Below, piece by piece: positions 1 to 6,142 of a stretch of DNA of 6,899 nucleotides. The DNA comes from a bacterium. Its GTDB lineage: Bacteria > Patescibacteriota > Minisyncoccia > Minisyncoccales > CG1-02-41-26. A program made the position numbers and the translations under genes. Under the pieces are notes generated by a model. It saw only the letters and a program-made list of their open reading frames with translations. It was not told the DNA's origin and did no database searches. The stretch's first letter is position 1; the number at the start of each line of letters is the position of its first letter. The stretch is taken from assembly GCA_030615715.1 (NCBI GenBank), contig JAUWYS010000016.1:1-6899 (forward strand). The letters run 5' to 3'.

Positions 1-1
1 C

Positions 2-1495
2 AGATCCCACCAGATTGTTGCTTTTAGAAAGAAGGGGAAAAATTTGGAGGTGGCTATGCTTGACCCAGAGGATTTAAAAACCATTGAGTTTATTAAAAAG
101 AAAGCTGATTTGAAAATTTTGCCAAGATTAACCACCCCCCAGAGCGTCAAGAATGTTTTGGCTCAATATCAAGAAAGTTTACAGGTAGAATTTGGCGAAC
201 TTATCAAAAAGGAAGCCAGGGAGGTAAAGGAAATTAAAGAGGAAGAAGTGGTTGGGGAGAAAATTGAATTAGAAAAACAAGCTCAAGAGCTCCCCATTAT
301 CAGGATTGTTGATACCTTGTTAAAGCATGCCATCTTGCAAAGGGCTTCGGATATTCACATAGAGCCAACCGAAAAAGAGGTTTTGGTCAGGTACCGAATT
401 GATGGGATATTGCATGATGCCATGAATCTGCCCAGCCAGACCAAATTTGGGATTGTGGCTCGAGTCAAAGTTCTCAGTAGTTTGAAATTAGATGAGCACC
501 GGCTACCCCAGGATGGCCGTTTTAATATAGAATCCCAGGACTACAAATATTCGGTGAGGGTATCAATCTTGCCGGTTTTCAATGGAGAGAAAGTAGTTAT
601 GCGGCTTTTGCCTCAAACCGCCAAGGGCTACACCTTAGAGGGTCTGGGTTTGCGGAACGATGCCCTGGAGCGAGTTCAAGAAGCCCTGAGAAAGCCAACC
701 GGAATGATTTTGGTTACCGGTCCGACTGGCTGTGGCAAAACGACAACCCTGTATTCAATGATGGAAATTTTAAATGAACCTGGAGTTAATATTTCAACCG
801 TTGAAGACCCCATTGAATACCGCATGCCAAGAATTAATCAAACTCAGGTTAATCCCAAAATTGGTTTAACTTTTGCTTCTGGTTTGAGGAGTTTGTTGCG
901 TCAAGATCCAGACATTCTGATGGTGGGTGAGATTCGAGATGCTGAGACCGCCTCTTTGGCCATTAATGCTGCTTTAACCGGCCACCTGGTCTTGTCAACC
1001 CTGCACACCAACTCAGCAGCGGGAACCATTCCCAGATTGATTGACATGGAAGTGGAGCCTTTTTTACTCGCCTCCACCTTGAACCTGGTTTTAGCCCAGA
1101 GATTGATTAGAAGATTATGCGAAGGAAAAGAAAAATATAAATTAAAGACAGCCGAACTAAAAAACTTAACTAAATATTGTGACGTAAAAAGAATTGAAGG
1201 GGTGCTGGGTGAAGAAAAAATTCTCAAAAGCAAACAAAACCTCCAAAATATTGATTTTTGTCGTCCCAAACCTTCCAAAGAATGCTCCGAGGGCTACCGG
1301 GGGAGAATAGGAATTTATGAGGTTTTAGCTGTTACCGAGTCGCAAAAAGAGTTAATTGCCAAAGAATCAACCTCCGACGAAATTGAGAAAAGGGCAGCTG
1401 AAGAAGGAATGAGGTTAATGATTGAAGATGGATTTGTTAAGGCAGCTCAAGGGATAACGAGCATTGAAGAAGTTCTCCGCGTCATCATTGAGTAA
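2..1495 (+). CDS. pilB: PilB/GspE-family type IV pilus assembly ATPase, 5'-truncated by the window edge
   Basis: Cytoplasmic hexameric ATPase that powers pilin extraction and fibre extension through the PilC platform. The frame is open from base 2 to the TAA at 1493-1495 (497 codons visible; the family usually has about 560-570), so the true start lies upstream. The first residues, ending in VAMLDPEDLKTIEF, look like the middle of the MshEN/T2SSE N-terminal domain rather than a start. Visible core motifs: Walker A GPTGCGKT (from 719, Cys where Ser is usual), Asp box STVEDPIEY (about 794-820), Walker B DILMVGEIRD (911-940) and His box TGHLVLSTLHT (977-1009). A C-terminal zinc-knuckle region follows RRLC (Cys at 1118-1120) and ends in GYRGRIGIYEVL, but its Cys pairs look incomplete. 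TTG 44 and ATG 56 (GGAGGT at 46-51) are possible starts that I consider internal. pilC follows with no gap. PilB is preferred over the retraction ATPase PilT because of the long N-terminal domain and the adjacency to pilC; a GspE role cannot be excluded. Confidence 0.95.
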   Translation, partial: RSHQIVAFRKKGKNLEVAMLDPEDLKTIEFIKKKADLKILPRLTTPQSVKNVLAQYQESLQVEFGELIKKEAREVKEIKEEEVVGEKIELEKQAQELPIIRIVDTLLKHAILQRASDIHIEPTEKEVLVRYRIDGILHDAMNLPSQTKFGIVARVKVLSSLKLDEHRLPQDGRFNIESQDYKYSVRVSILPVFNGEKVVMRLLPQTAKGYTLEGLGLRNDALERVQEALRKPTGMILVTGPTGCGKTTTLYSMMEILNEPGVNISTVEDPIEYRMPRINQTQVNPKIGLTFASGLRSLLRQDPDILMVGEIRDAETASLAINAALTGHLVLSTLHTNSAAGTIPRLIDMEVEPFLLASTLNLVLAQRLIRRLCEGKEKYKLKTAELKNLTKYCDVKRIEGVLGEEKILKSKQNLQNIDFCRPKPSKECSEGYRGRIGIYEVLAVTESQKELIAKESTSDEIEKRAAEEGMRLMIEDGFVKAAQGITSIEEVLRVIIE

Positions 1496-2710
1496 ATGCC
1501 AAGATATTTTTATCAAGCTAAATCTCTTGAGGGAAAGGAAGAATCAGGAAGTTTGATTGCTAAAAACGAGCGTCAGTTAGCAAGAGCCCTTCGGGAAAAG
1601 GGATATTTTTTAATATCAACCAGAGCTGAACGGGAGGAGAAAGTGGCAAAATTAAATATCTTTGAAAAATTGATGGGGGTTCCCTTCCAGGAAAAATTAT
1701 TTTTTACCCGCAATCTTGAAGTAATGGCGAGGACCGGCGTTCCCCTACCAAGAGCTTTTGTGATATTGGCACAGCAAACCAAAAGTAAAAAATTCTCAGA
1801 AGCTCTCAAGAAAATATCAGAGAAGATAATTAAGGGAGAGAGTATCTCAAGCGCCTTAAGTTCCTTCCCTGGTATTTTTTCTTCTCTTTTTCAAGAAACT
1901 TTGAAGGTTGGCGAGGAGACCGGAAAACTTGAAGATTCTCTGAAGGTTCTGGCGAAGGAAATGGAAAGAGAGTATACTTTGCGCTCCCAAGTCAAGACAG
2001 CCATGATTTATCCCCTGGTAATTCTTTGTACCACCTTTGCCATTGGGATATTAATGATGATTGTGGCTGTGCCCAAGCTCAAAGTTGCCTTTGAGGAATT
2101 AAACGTTGAGCTCCCCTTCACTACCCGAATGATTTTAGGGGGAGCTGATTTTTTAACCAAGAAATGGTGGTTGGCTTTGTTAATTATTTTTGCTTTGGTT
2201 TCAGCTGCGGTGATGGGTTTGCGGAGCAAAAAGGGAGGGAAAGTTTGGGACACCATTGTTTTGAAAATTCCCATTGTTTCCAATATTGTCAGACAGACCA
2301 ATTCTACTCTGTTTTTGAGAATCTTGGGTTCTTTGCTCAAGGCTGGAGTTCCGGTGGTCAGAGCTTTGGAGGTGACTTCGGGAGCTTTAACCAACTTCTA
2401 TTTTAAACGCTCGCTTTCTGAGGCAGCAGAAACCATCAAAAAAGGAGGAAAGCTCTCTCAAGCCCTGAAAGCTTATGAGGAAATTTACTCCCCTATGGTT
2501 CTACAGATGATGGAGGTTGGAGAGGAAACCGGCGAAACCTCCGAGATTTTAGAGAAACTCGCTGATTTTTATGAAGAGGAACTCAGCAATACCACCAAAA
2601 GATTATCTTCCATAATTGAACCAATCCTCATTTTAATTATTGGAGGGGTGGTGGGATTTTTTGCCATTTCCATGATGCAGCCGCTGTTTAGTATCATGGG
2701 AGGAATGTAA
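1496..2710 (+). CDS. pilC: PilC/GspF-family inner-membrane platform protein
   Basis: Polytopic inner-membrane protein that couples the assembly ATPase to pilin insertion into the growing fibre. It has 404 residues, the usual family length. The N-terminus MPRYFYQAKSLEGKEESG is the typical PilC/GspF opening and fixes the ATG start, which abuts the pilB stop (TAAATG); there is no Shine-Dalgarno, so translation is probably coupled to pilB. Two GspF repeats are visible at about residues 68-192 and 271-394, each with a GEETG motif (139-143 and 342-346). Predicted membrane helices lie at about 170-193, 223-241 and 372-394. The protein ends MQPLFSIMGGM, also typical. No truncation or frameshift is seen. 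The family assignment is firm; the choice between a T4P and a T2SS role rests on the pilM further downstream. Confidence 0.96.
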   Translation: MPRYFYQAKSLEGKEESGSLIAKNERQLARALREKGYFLISTRAEREEKVAKLNIFEKLMGVPFQEKLFFTRNLEVMARTGVPLPRAFVILAQQTKSKKFSEALKKISEKIIKGESISSALSSFPGIFSSLFQETLKVGEETGKLEDSLKVLAKEMEREYTLRSQVKTAMIYPLVILCTTFAIGILMMIVAVPKLKVAFEELNVELPFTTRMILGGADFLTKKWWLALLIIFALVSAAVMGLRSKKGGKVWDTIVLKIPIVSNIVRQTNSTLFLRILGSLLKAGVPVVRALEVTSGALTNFYFKRSLSEAAETIKKGGKLSQALKAYEEIYSPMVLQMMEVGEETGETSEILEKLADFYEEELSNTTKRLSSIIEPILILIIGGVVGFFAISMMQPLFSIMGGM

Positions 2711-2757
2711 TATGTAGCGCTCGGGCAGCTTGCCTCGGGGAGCCGCTTCCAGCTGTA

Positions 2758-2765
2758 AGAGGTGA
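2758..2765 (+). promoter_or_regulatory. Shine-Dalgarno for the small ORF
   Basis: AGAGGTGA matches the extended anti-SD complement (AGGAGGTGA) at all but one position. The GAGG core ends 7 nt before the ATG at 2770. It is the only well-placed canonical ribosome binding site before a gene start in the window, so it is the main argument that the small ORF is translated. Confidence 0.55.
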
Positions 2766-2769
2766 CAAA

Positions 2770-2925
2770 ATGTATTTCTCCGGCTGGAGCTTACTCTCGC
2801 CAAGCTTCACCAATTCTTTACTGAAAGACAATGCTTATTCTGGAGCTTGGCTGCGAGATACTCCCCTCGGAAACTACCCTCGGGCTAACATAGGAGTTGC
2901 CTCGCTTTATTTGAAGTATGTTTAA
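2770..2925 (+). CDS. Unrecognised 51-residue small ORF (possible leader peptide or relic)
   Basis: ATG 2770 to TAA 2923-2925. I do not recognise the product. It begins MYFSGWSLL and contains the stretch LRDTPLGNYPRANIGVA, then ends LYLKYV. It is rich in Ser, Leu, Tyr and aromatic residues, with no signal peptide, no prepilin motif and no Cys. Many codons end in C (TTC, TCC, GGC, AGC, CTC, ACC), unlike the AT-ending neighbours. In favour of translation: a strong Shine-Dalgarno, and an 8-nt overlap with the next gene, which has no ribosome binding site of its own and could be served by coupling. Against: short length, atypical composition, and the possibility that this is the end of a decayed or transferred gene, since the same frame stays open upstream to at least the end of pilC. 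Its end has a faint resemblance to C-type-lectin variable regions (TP...NIG[FV]), which I treat as speculation. Confidence 0.4.
   Translation: MYFSGWSLLSPSFTNSLLKDNAYSGAWLRDTPLGNYPRANIGVASLYLKYV
2799..2851 (+). repeat. Inverted repeat with 8-bp arms
   Basis: GCCAAGCT at 2799-2806 is the exact reverse complement of AGCTTGGC at 2844-2851, with a 37-nt loop. The outer flanks (CTC at 2794-2796 and GAG at 2855-2857) could extend the stem across a bulge. AAGCT at 2802-2806 can alternatively pair with AGCTT at 2788-2792 (9-nt loop), so two mutually exclusive hairpins are possible inside the small ORF. No T-run follows. Whether it folds in vivo is unknown. Confidence 0.4.
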
Positions 2926-3808
2926 AAGATTTAACTCAAAAGGTATTACTTTAGTGGAGTTGGTGGTGGTGGTGGGGATTTTGATTATTTTGGGCGCCGT
3001 GGCTATCCCCACTATTTTTGATTTTCAAAAAGAGTCAGCTTTAAATGACAGTGCCAGAGAAATTATCAGCACTTTAGAGTTGGCTCGGAGTAAGACATTG
3101 GCCTCAGAGGGAGCGGAGAGGTGGGGAGTTTATTTTACTACCTCCACCAGCCCTGAGCAGTATGTGCTATTTAAGGGAGAAGATTTTATTTCAAGAACCA
3201 CCTCTTCTGATGAAGTTTCCAGGGTTTCTGGAACACTTGAATTCTCTGAAATAAATTTTGAAGGAGAACAGGAGGTAGTTTTTGATCGGATAACCGGAGA
3301 AACTTCGCAGACAGGCAGGGTTTCCCTGAGATTAAAAGACAAACCAAGCAAAGTTAGAACAATTTACGTGGAAAGTTCTGGCAGAGTGGTTCTGAGTACT
3401 TCTTCTGTTTCCGATGATGACAGACTGAAGGACTCTCGGCATGTCCATCTTGATTACAGTCGCCAGGTTACTACCTCAACCGAGAAATTGATTTTGACTT
3501 TTGAGGGTGGAGTTATCGAAGAAATTGTCATAGCTGATTATATCAGGCAGGGACAGCTTTTTTGGGAGGGAGAAATTGAGGTCGGAGGAGAATCTCAGAC
3601 CTTAAAAATTCATACCCATCGTTTGAATAATCCCGACACACAATTTTCCATTCACCGAGACCAAAGATATAACAATAAAGCCTTGGACATAGATATTGAT
3701 GGCGACCCTGATTATCCGGCTTTAAGTCCCACCCTGATAAGATACGACTCTGCGGGTGCCACCACCAAGGGAAATTCAATTTACGTTTCTACTCCCATAT
3801 GGCAATGA
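2918..3808 (+). CDS. GspH-like prepilin with an extra C-terminal His/Asp-rich domain
   Basis: Minor pilin or pseudopilin, processed by prepilin peptidase and built into a surface or periplasmic fibre. It has 296 residues. The class III leader is MFKRFNSKG, cut before ITLVE, with Glu at mature position 5 and a hydrophobic helix to about residue 31. Residues about 40-160 fit a GspH/FimT beta domain (the SALNDSAREIISTLELARS helix is typical). Residues about 170-296 form an added domain with DSRHVHLDYSR (172-182), WEGEIEV (216-222), IHTH (231-234), IHRD (245-248) and a DxDxDGD loop (257-263); I recall similar tails on Patescibacteria prepilins. GspH proteins are usually 150-200 residues, so this one is long. 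The start is fixed by the leader and by an in-frame TGA at 2912-2914. There is no Shine-Dalgarno at usable distance (AGGAG at 2892-2896 is too far). It overlaps the small ORF by 8 nt and the next gene by 4 nt. Confidence 0.88.
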   Translation: MFKRFNSKGITLVELVVVVGILIILGAVAIPTIFDFQKESALNDSAREIISTLELARSKTLASEGAERWGVYFTTSTSPEQYVLFKGEDFISRTTSSDEVSRVSGTLEFSEINFEGEQEVVFDRITGETSQTGRVSLRLKDKPSKVRTIYVESSGRVVLSTSSVSDDDRLKDSRHVHLDYSRQVTTSTEKLILTFEGGVIEEIVIADYIRQGQLFWEGEIEVGGESQTLKIHTHRLNNPDTQFSIHRDQRYNNKALDIDIDGDPDYPALSPTLIRYDSAGATTKGNSIYVSTPIWQ

Positions 3809-4287
3809 ATAAAACTCAAAAGGGAATAGCTTTAATTGAACTTTTAATAGTCATGGCCATTATTACTACTGGTTTAGTCTATCTTTTGGGTATATTTAGT
3901 TTCTCTTTGAGGATTTCAATCGAGAAAGAGAAAATTAGCCAGGCAAACTTTATGGCTCAGGAGATTATGGAAGGAGTGAGAAATTTCCGAGATAGCACAG
4001 ATTGGCAAACGGATGGTCTGGGGACGTTGACCACCTTAACCCCTTATCATTTAGAGAAAACCGGCCCTCCCGCGGGCTGGACTTTGGTCCTTGAAGAAGA
4101 AACAACCAACGGCTTCACCCAAAGCGTTATTTTCCATGAGGTCCGACGCGATGACAATAAGGATATCGTTGAGAATGGAGGGGATTTAGACATAGAGACC
4201 AAAAAAATAATCGTTTCTGTCTCCTGGACCGAGAGAGGAAAATCTCAGCAAATAAGCTTAACTACTTTTCTTACTAATTGGAAGTAA
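3805..4287 (+). CDS. PilV/GspI-like minor prepilin
   Basis: Small prepilin of 160 residues, cleaved as MNKTQKG before IALIE (Glu at mature position 5), followed by a hydrophobic helix to about residue 30. The segment ANFMAQEIMEGVRNFRD is the kind of alpha-1 helix found in PilV/GspI proteins, and a C-terminal beta strand (KKIIVSVSWTERGKSQQISL) with the ending LTTFLTNWK is also typical. The start chosen is ATG 3805, which makes the common ATGA overlap with the TGA of the preceding gene; ATG 3799 is in frame and would add two residues (MA). Neither has a Shine-Dalgarno, so coupling is likely. In T2SS, GspI is the core of the pseudopilus tip and pairs with GspJ and GspK, whose apparent counterparts follow here. 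The sub-family (PilV versus GspI) cannot be settled by eye. Confidence 0.85.
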   Translation: MNKTQKGIALIELLIVMAIITTGLVYLLGIFSFSLRISIEKEKISQANFMAQEIMEGVRNFRDSTDWQTDGLGTLTTLTPYHLEKTGPPAGWTLVLEEETTNGFTQSVIFHEVRRDDNKDIVENGGDLDIETKKIIVSVSWTERGKSQQISLTTFLTNWK

Positions 4288-4310
4288 TAAGTTGTGAAAT
4301 CAAAAATGAA

Positions 4311-4841
4311 ATGAAAAATGAAAAATTAAAAATTAACAGGGGCTTCACCTTGATGGAAATTTTAATCTATATCGCAGTTTTTTCCATAATTATGGCGGTA
4401 CTCTCTTCCTTTATTATTTGGCTCTGGCATTCCAATATTAAAACTCAAGTGATGAGAGAAACCTTAGCTAATGTTGAGGGAGTCATGACAAGGATGACCC
4501 ATGAAATAAGAAACGCTCAGAGCATTTATGCTCCAACGACCACCTCAACCCAACTTTCTTTAGAAATATCACGTTATTTACCGGAGGGAGAATCTTCAAG
4601 CTATCTTGACTTTTTTCTTTGTGGGACCCAACTTTGTTTAAAAAAAGAATCTCAAGCCCCCATTCCCTTAACCTCCGACAAGGTGGAAATAAAAAATTTA
4701 AATTTCAGTCAAGTTGCCACTACCACCAGTGCCGGCTCAATTCAAATCAGCTTGAAGGCAGAATATAAAAATCCTCAAAATCTGCCAGAATACCAGGCCT
4801 CGCTCAGCGTTACCTCCACCGCCTCTTTGAGGTCTTATTGA
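4311..4841 (+). CDS. PilW/GspJ-like minor prepilin
   Basis: Prepilin of 176 residues. The basic leader MKNEKLKINRG is cut before FTLMEILIY (Glu at mature position 5), followed by a hydrophobic helix through SFIIWLW. Downstream, ETLANVEGVMTRMTHEIRNAQSI is the classic PilW/GspJ helix-to-sheet transition. A Cys pair in FFLCGTQLCLKK could form a disulfide on the surface face. The start chosen is ATG 4311, 23 nt after the previous stop, because it gives a normal leader; TTG 4278 is in frame, would overlap the previous gene by 10 nt and would add 11 residues that include a Cys. The 5' end (about 4296-4336) is very A-rich, which may keep the start unstructured in the absence of a Shine-Dalgarno. The product probably assembles with the neighbouring GspI- and GspK-like proteins at the fibre tip. 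Confidence 0.85.
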   Translation: MKNEKLKINRGFTLMEILIYIAVFSIIMAVLSSFIIWLWHSNIKTQVMRETLANVEGVMTRMTHEIRNAQSIYAPTTTSTQLSLEISRYLPEGESSSYLDFFLCGTQLCLKKESQAPIPLTSDKVEIKNLNFSQVATTTSAGSIQISLKAEYKNPQNLPEYQASLSVTSTASLRSY

Positions 4842-4860
4842 GAAATCAAAGCAAATTATC

Positions 4861-6126
4861 ATGAGATTCACCAAGCCATGGGCCATAAATAATTCCAATC
4901 ATCAGAAAGGTTTTGTCGCTTTGCTGGTGGCTGTTTTAATTCTGGTGGCCATGGTCACTATCTCGGTGAGTATGGCCAATTTAATTATTGGTCAACATAA
5001 AATTTCAGCCAACATCATTAAATCTAGTCAGGCCTATTTTGCAGCAGAAGCTGGGTTAGAGGATGCCCTTTTAAGATTGGTCAAAAACATGAACTGGACA
5101 ACCACCTCAACTTTAGAAGCAGGTAAAGCTTTGGTGACCACCGAGATTTTAGAAAAAGTAGCTGGGGTAAGAACGATTACTGCCCAGGGTGATTTCTGGG
5201 AGATTATCAGAAAGGTCAGAGCGGTTTATGAAATCTCAACCGAAAAAACTTCATTTTATTATGGGGCTCAAGTTGGGGAAGGAGGAATTATTATGGATGA
5301 TGGCAGTACCATTCATGGCAATGTCTTTTCCAATGGAAATATTGTGGCTGCCACCAACACCGAAATCACCGGCACCGCTAAGGTAGCCAAAACCGGAAAT
5401 TATCTTGAGGGAGCGACCATTGGAGAAGATGCCTATGTTGATATTTGTAAAAACTCTACTGTCTCTGGCACCTTAACCTGCTCAACCAGCACCAATTGCA
5501 CCGCCCCTCTTATCAAACAACTGACCGAAGAAATCGCCACTACCTCTTTACCAATTTCTCAAGAGCAGATTAATCAGTGGAAAGATGAAGCTTTGGCTGG
5601 TGGGATTTATTCGGGAGATTATTTTCTTCAAGCAAAACAACAGGCTCAACTGGGGCCTAAAAAAATTGAAGGAAATCTGAAAATTCAAGATAGCGCCCAA
5701 CTTTTTATCACCGGAACAATTTGGGTTACAGGCATCATTACTTTTCAAAACGATGCCAAAGTTAGATTGGACAAAGCAAGCTATGGTTTGTTGAGCGGGG
5801 TGATTATCAGTGATGACAAAGTTACCTTGCAAGACAGCGGAGAGGCCTTGGGTACCGGAGAACCTGGCAGCTATCTTTTAATTGTTTCCACTCCCGCTTT
5901 TGACCCGGCCATTATTATCCAAAACAGTTTTAACGCCGACATTCTTTATACTCAAAACGGCTGGATTCTTATTCAAGATTCTGCTGATGTCCGAGAACTT
6001 ACCGGCTATGGAATTCATCTGAAAAATAATGCTGAGATTATCTATGAGATTGGCCTGGAGGATGCCTCTTTTACTTCCGGTCCGGGAGGTTCCTGGGAGG
6101 TAACCAGTTGGAGAGAGATAGAATAG
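4861..6126 (+). CDS. PilX/GspK-like large minor prepilin with beta-repeat body
   Basis: This 421-residue protein is the largest of the four prepilins. Leader MRFTKPWAINNSNHQKG, cut before FVALLVAVLILVAMV; mature position 5 is Leu instead of Glu, as in GspK and PilX families. SQAYFAAEAGLEDAL (about 56-70) is the PilX_N/GspK signature. The rest does not match GspK's helical insert. It reads as a beta-rich, possibly beta-helical body: GGIIMDDGSTIHGNVFSNG (141-159), three Cys at 196, 207 and 213, then six imperfect repeats of hydrophobic-x-hydrophobic-[QK]-[DN]-[SND] between about 273 and 392. It ends SWEVTSWREIE and stops at TAG 6124-6126, followed by a second in-frame TAG. It lies 19 nt after the preceding gene with no clear Shine-Dalgarno. 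By analogy with GspK it would cap the fibre tip, possibly carrying a surface or adhesive domain; that role is inferred. Confidence 0.85.
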   Translation: MRFTKPWAINNSNHQKGFVALLVAVLILVAMVTISVSMANLIIGQHKISANIIKSSQAYFAAEAGLEDALLRLVKNMNWTTTSTLEAGKALVTTEILEKVAGVRTITAQGDFWEIIRKVRAVYEISTEKTSFYYGAQVGEGGIIMDDGSTIHGNVFSNGNIVAATNTEITGTAKVAKTGNYLEGATIGEDAYVDICKNSTVSGTLTCSTSTNCTAPLIKQLTEEIATTSLPISQEQINQWKDEALAGGIYSGDYFLQAKQQAQLGPKKIEGNLKIQDSAQLFITGTIWVTGIITFQNDAKVRLDKASYGLLSGVIISDDKVTLQDSGEALGTGEPGSYLLIVSTPAFDPAIIIQNSFNADILYTQNGWILIQDSADVRELTGYGIHLKNNAEIIYEIGLEDASFTSGPGGSWEVTSWREIE

Positions 6127-6136
6127 TAGGTATAAT
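6108..6136 (+). promoter_or_regulatory. Putative sigma-70 promoter for a leaderless pilM transcript
   Basis: A perfect TATAAT lies at 6131-6136, with TTGGAG at 6108-6113 (3 of 6 matches to TTGACA) at exactly 17-nt spacing. Seven bases downstream of the -10 box is 6143, the A of the pilM ATG, so the transcript would start at or next to the start codon. pilM has no Shine-Dalgarno, which fits a leaderless message. The -35 element lies inside the end of the preceding gene. Confidence 0.55.
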
Positions 6137-6142
6137 TAAATT

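Larger units (their letters stand above)
2711..2917. other. GC-richer spacer between pilC and the prepilin cluster
   Basis: This is the only gap of any size in an otherwise packed operon. By hand count it is about 51% G+C (105 of 207), against 38% in one pilC sample line. It holds a small ORF with a good ribosome binding site, an inverted repeat and two short direct repeats (CTGGAGCTT at 2784 and 2840; TTGCCTCG at 2730 and 2897). It has no T-run that would make a Rho-independent terminator after pilC. A pilin gene would be expected at this position, but none is present: no frame shows a G-[FI]-T-L-[VI]-E motif followed by a hydrophobic helix. Confidence 0.6.

Noticed and set aside
901..1278. 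125-codon open frame on the minus strand inside pilB
   Set aside because: Opposite a well-conserved ATPase core; the translation has no recognisable domain and no ribosome binding site was seen. Shadow frame.
2008..2406. Overlapping open frames on both strands inside pilC
   Set aside because: Low-complexity translations in frames opposed to a full-length, family-typical PilC.
2711..2760. Terminator after pilC
   Set aside because: Short complementary words exist (CAGCT/AGCTG) but the stem is weak, the loop is long and no T-run follows.
2711..2917. tRNA or other known RNA gene in the spacer
   Set aside because: No cloverleaf, GTTCGA-like T-loop or known riboswitch core could be found by eye.
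2818..3012. Minus-strand open frame spanning the spacer and the GspH-like start
   Set aside because: It covers the conserved prepilin leader on the other strand, and its product looks like a reverse reading of repeated Val codons.
4278..4310. TTG 4278 as the start of the PilW/GspJ-like gene
   Set aside because: It would give a 21-residue leader with a Cys; ATG 4311 gives a normal 10-residue basic leader before the cleavage Gly.
5548..5832. 94-codon minus-strand frame in the PilX/GspK-like gene
   Set aside because: Lies wholly within a convincing gene and has no recognisable features of its own.
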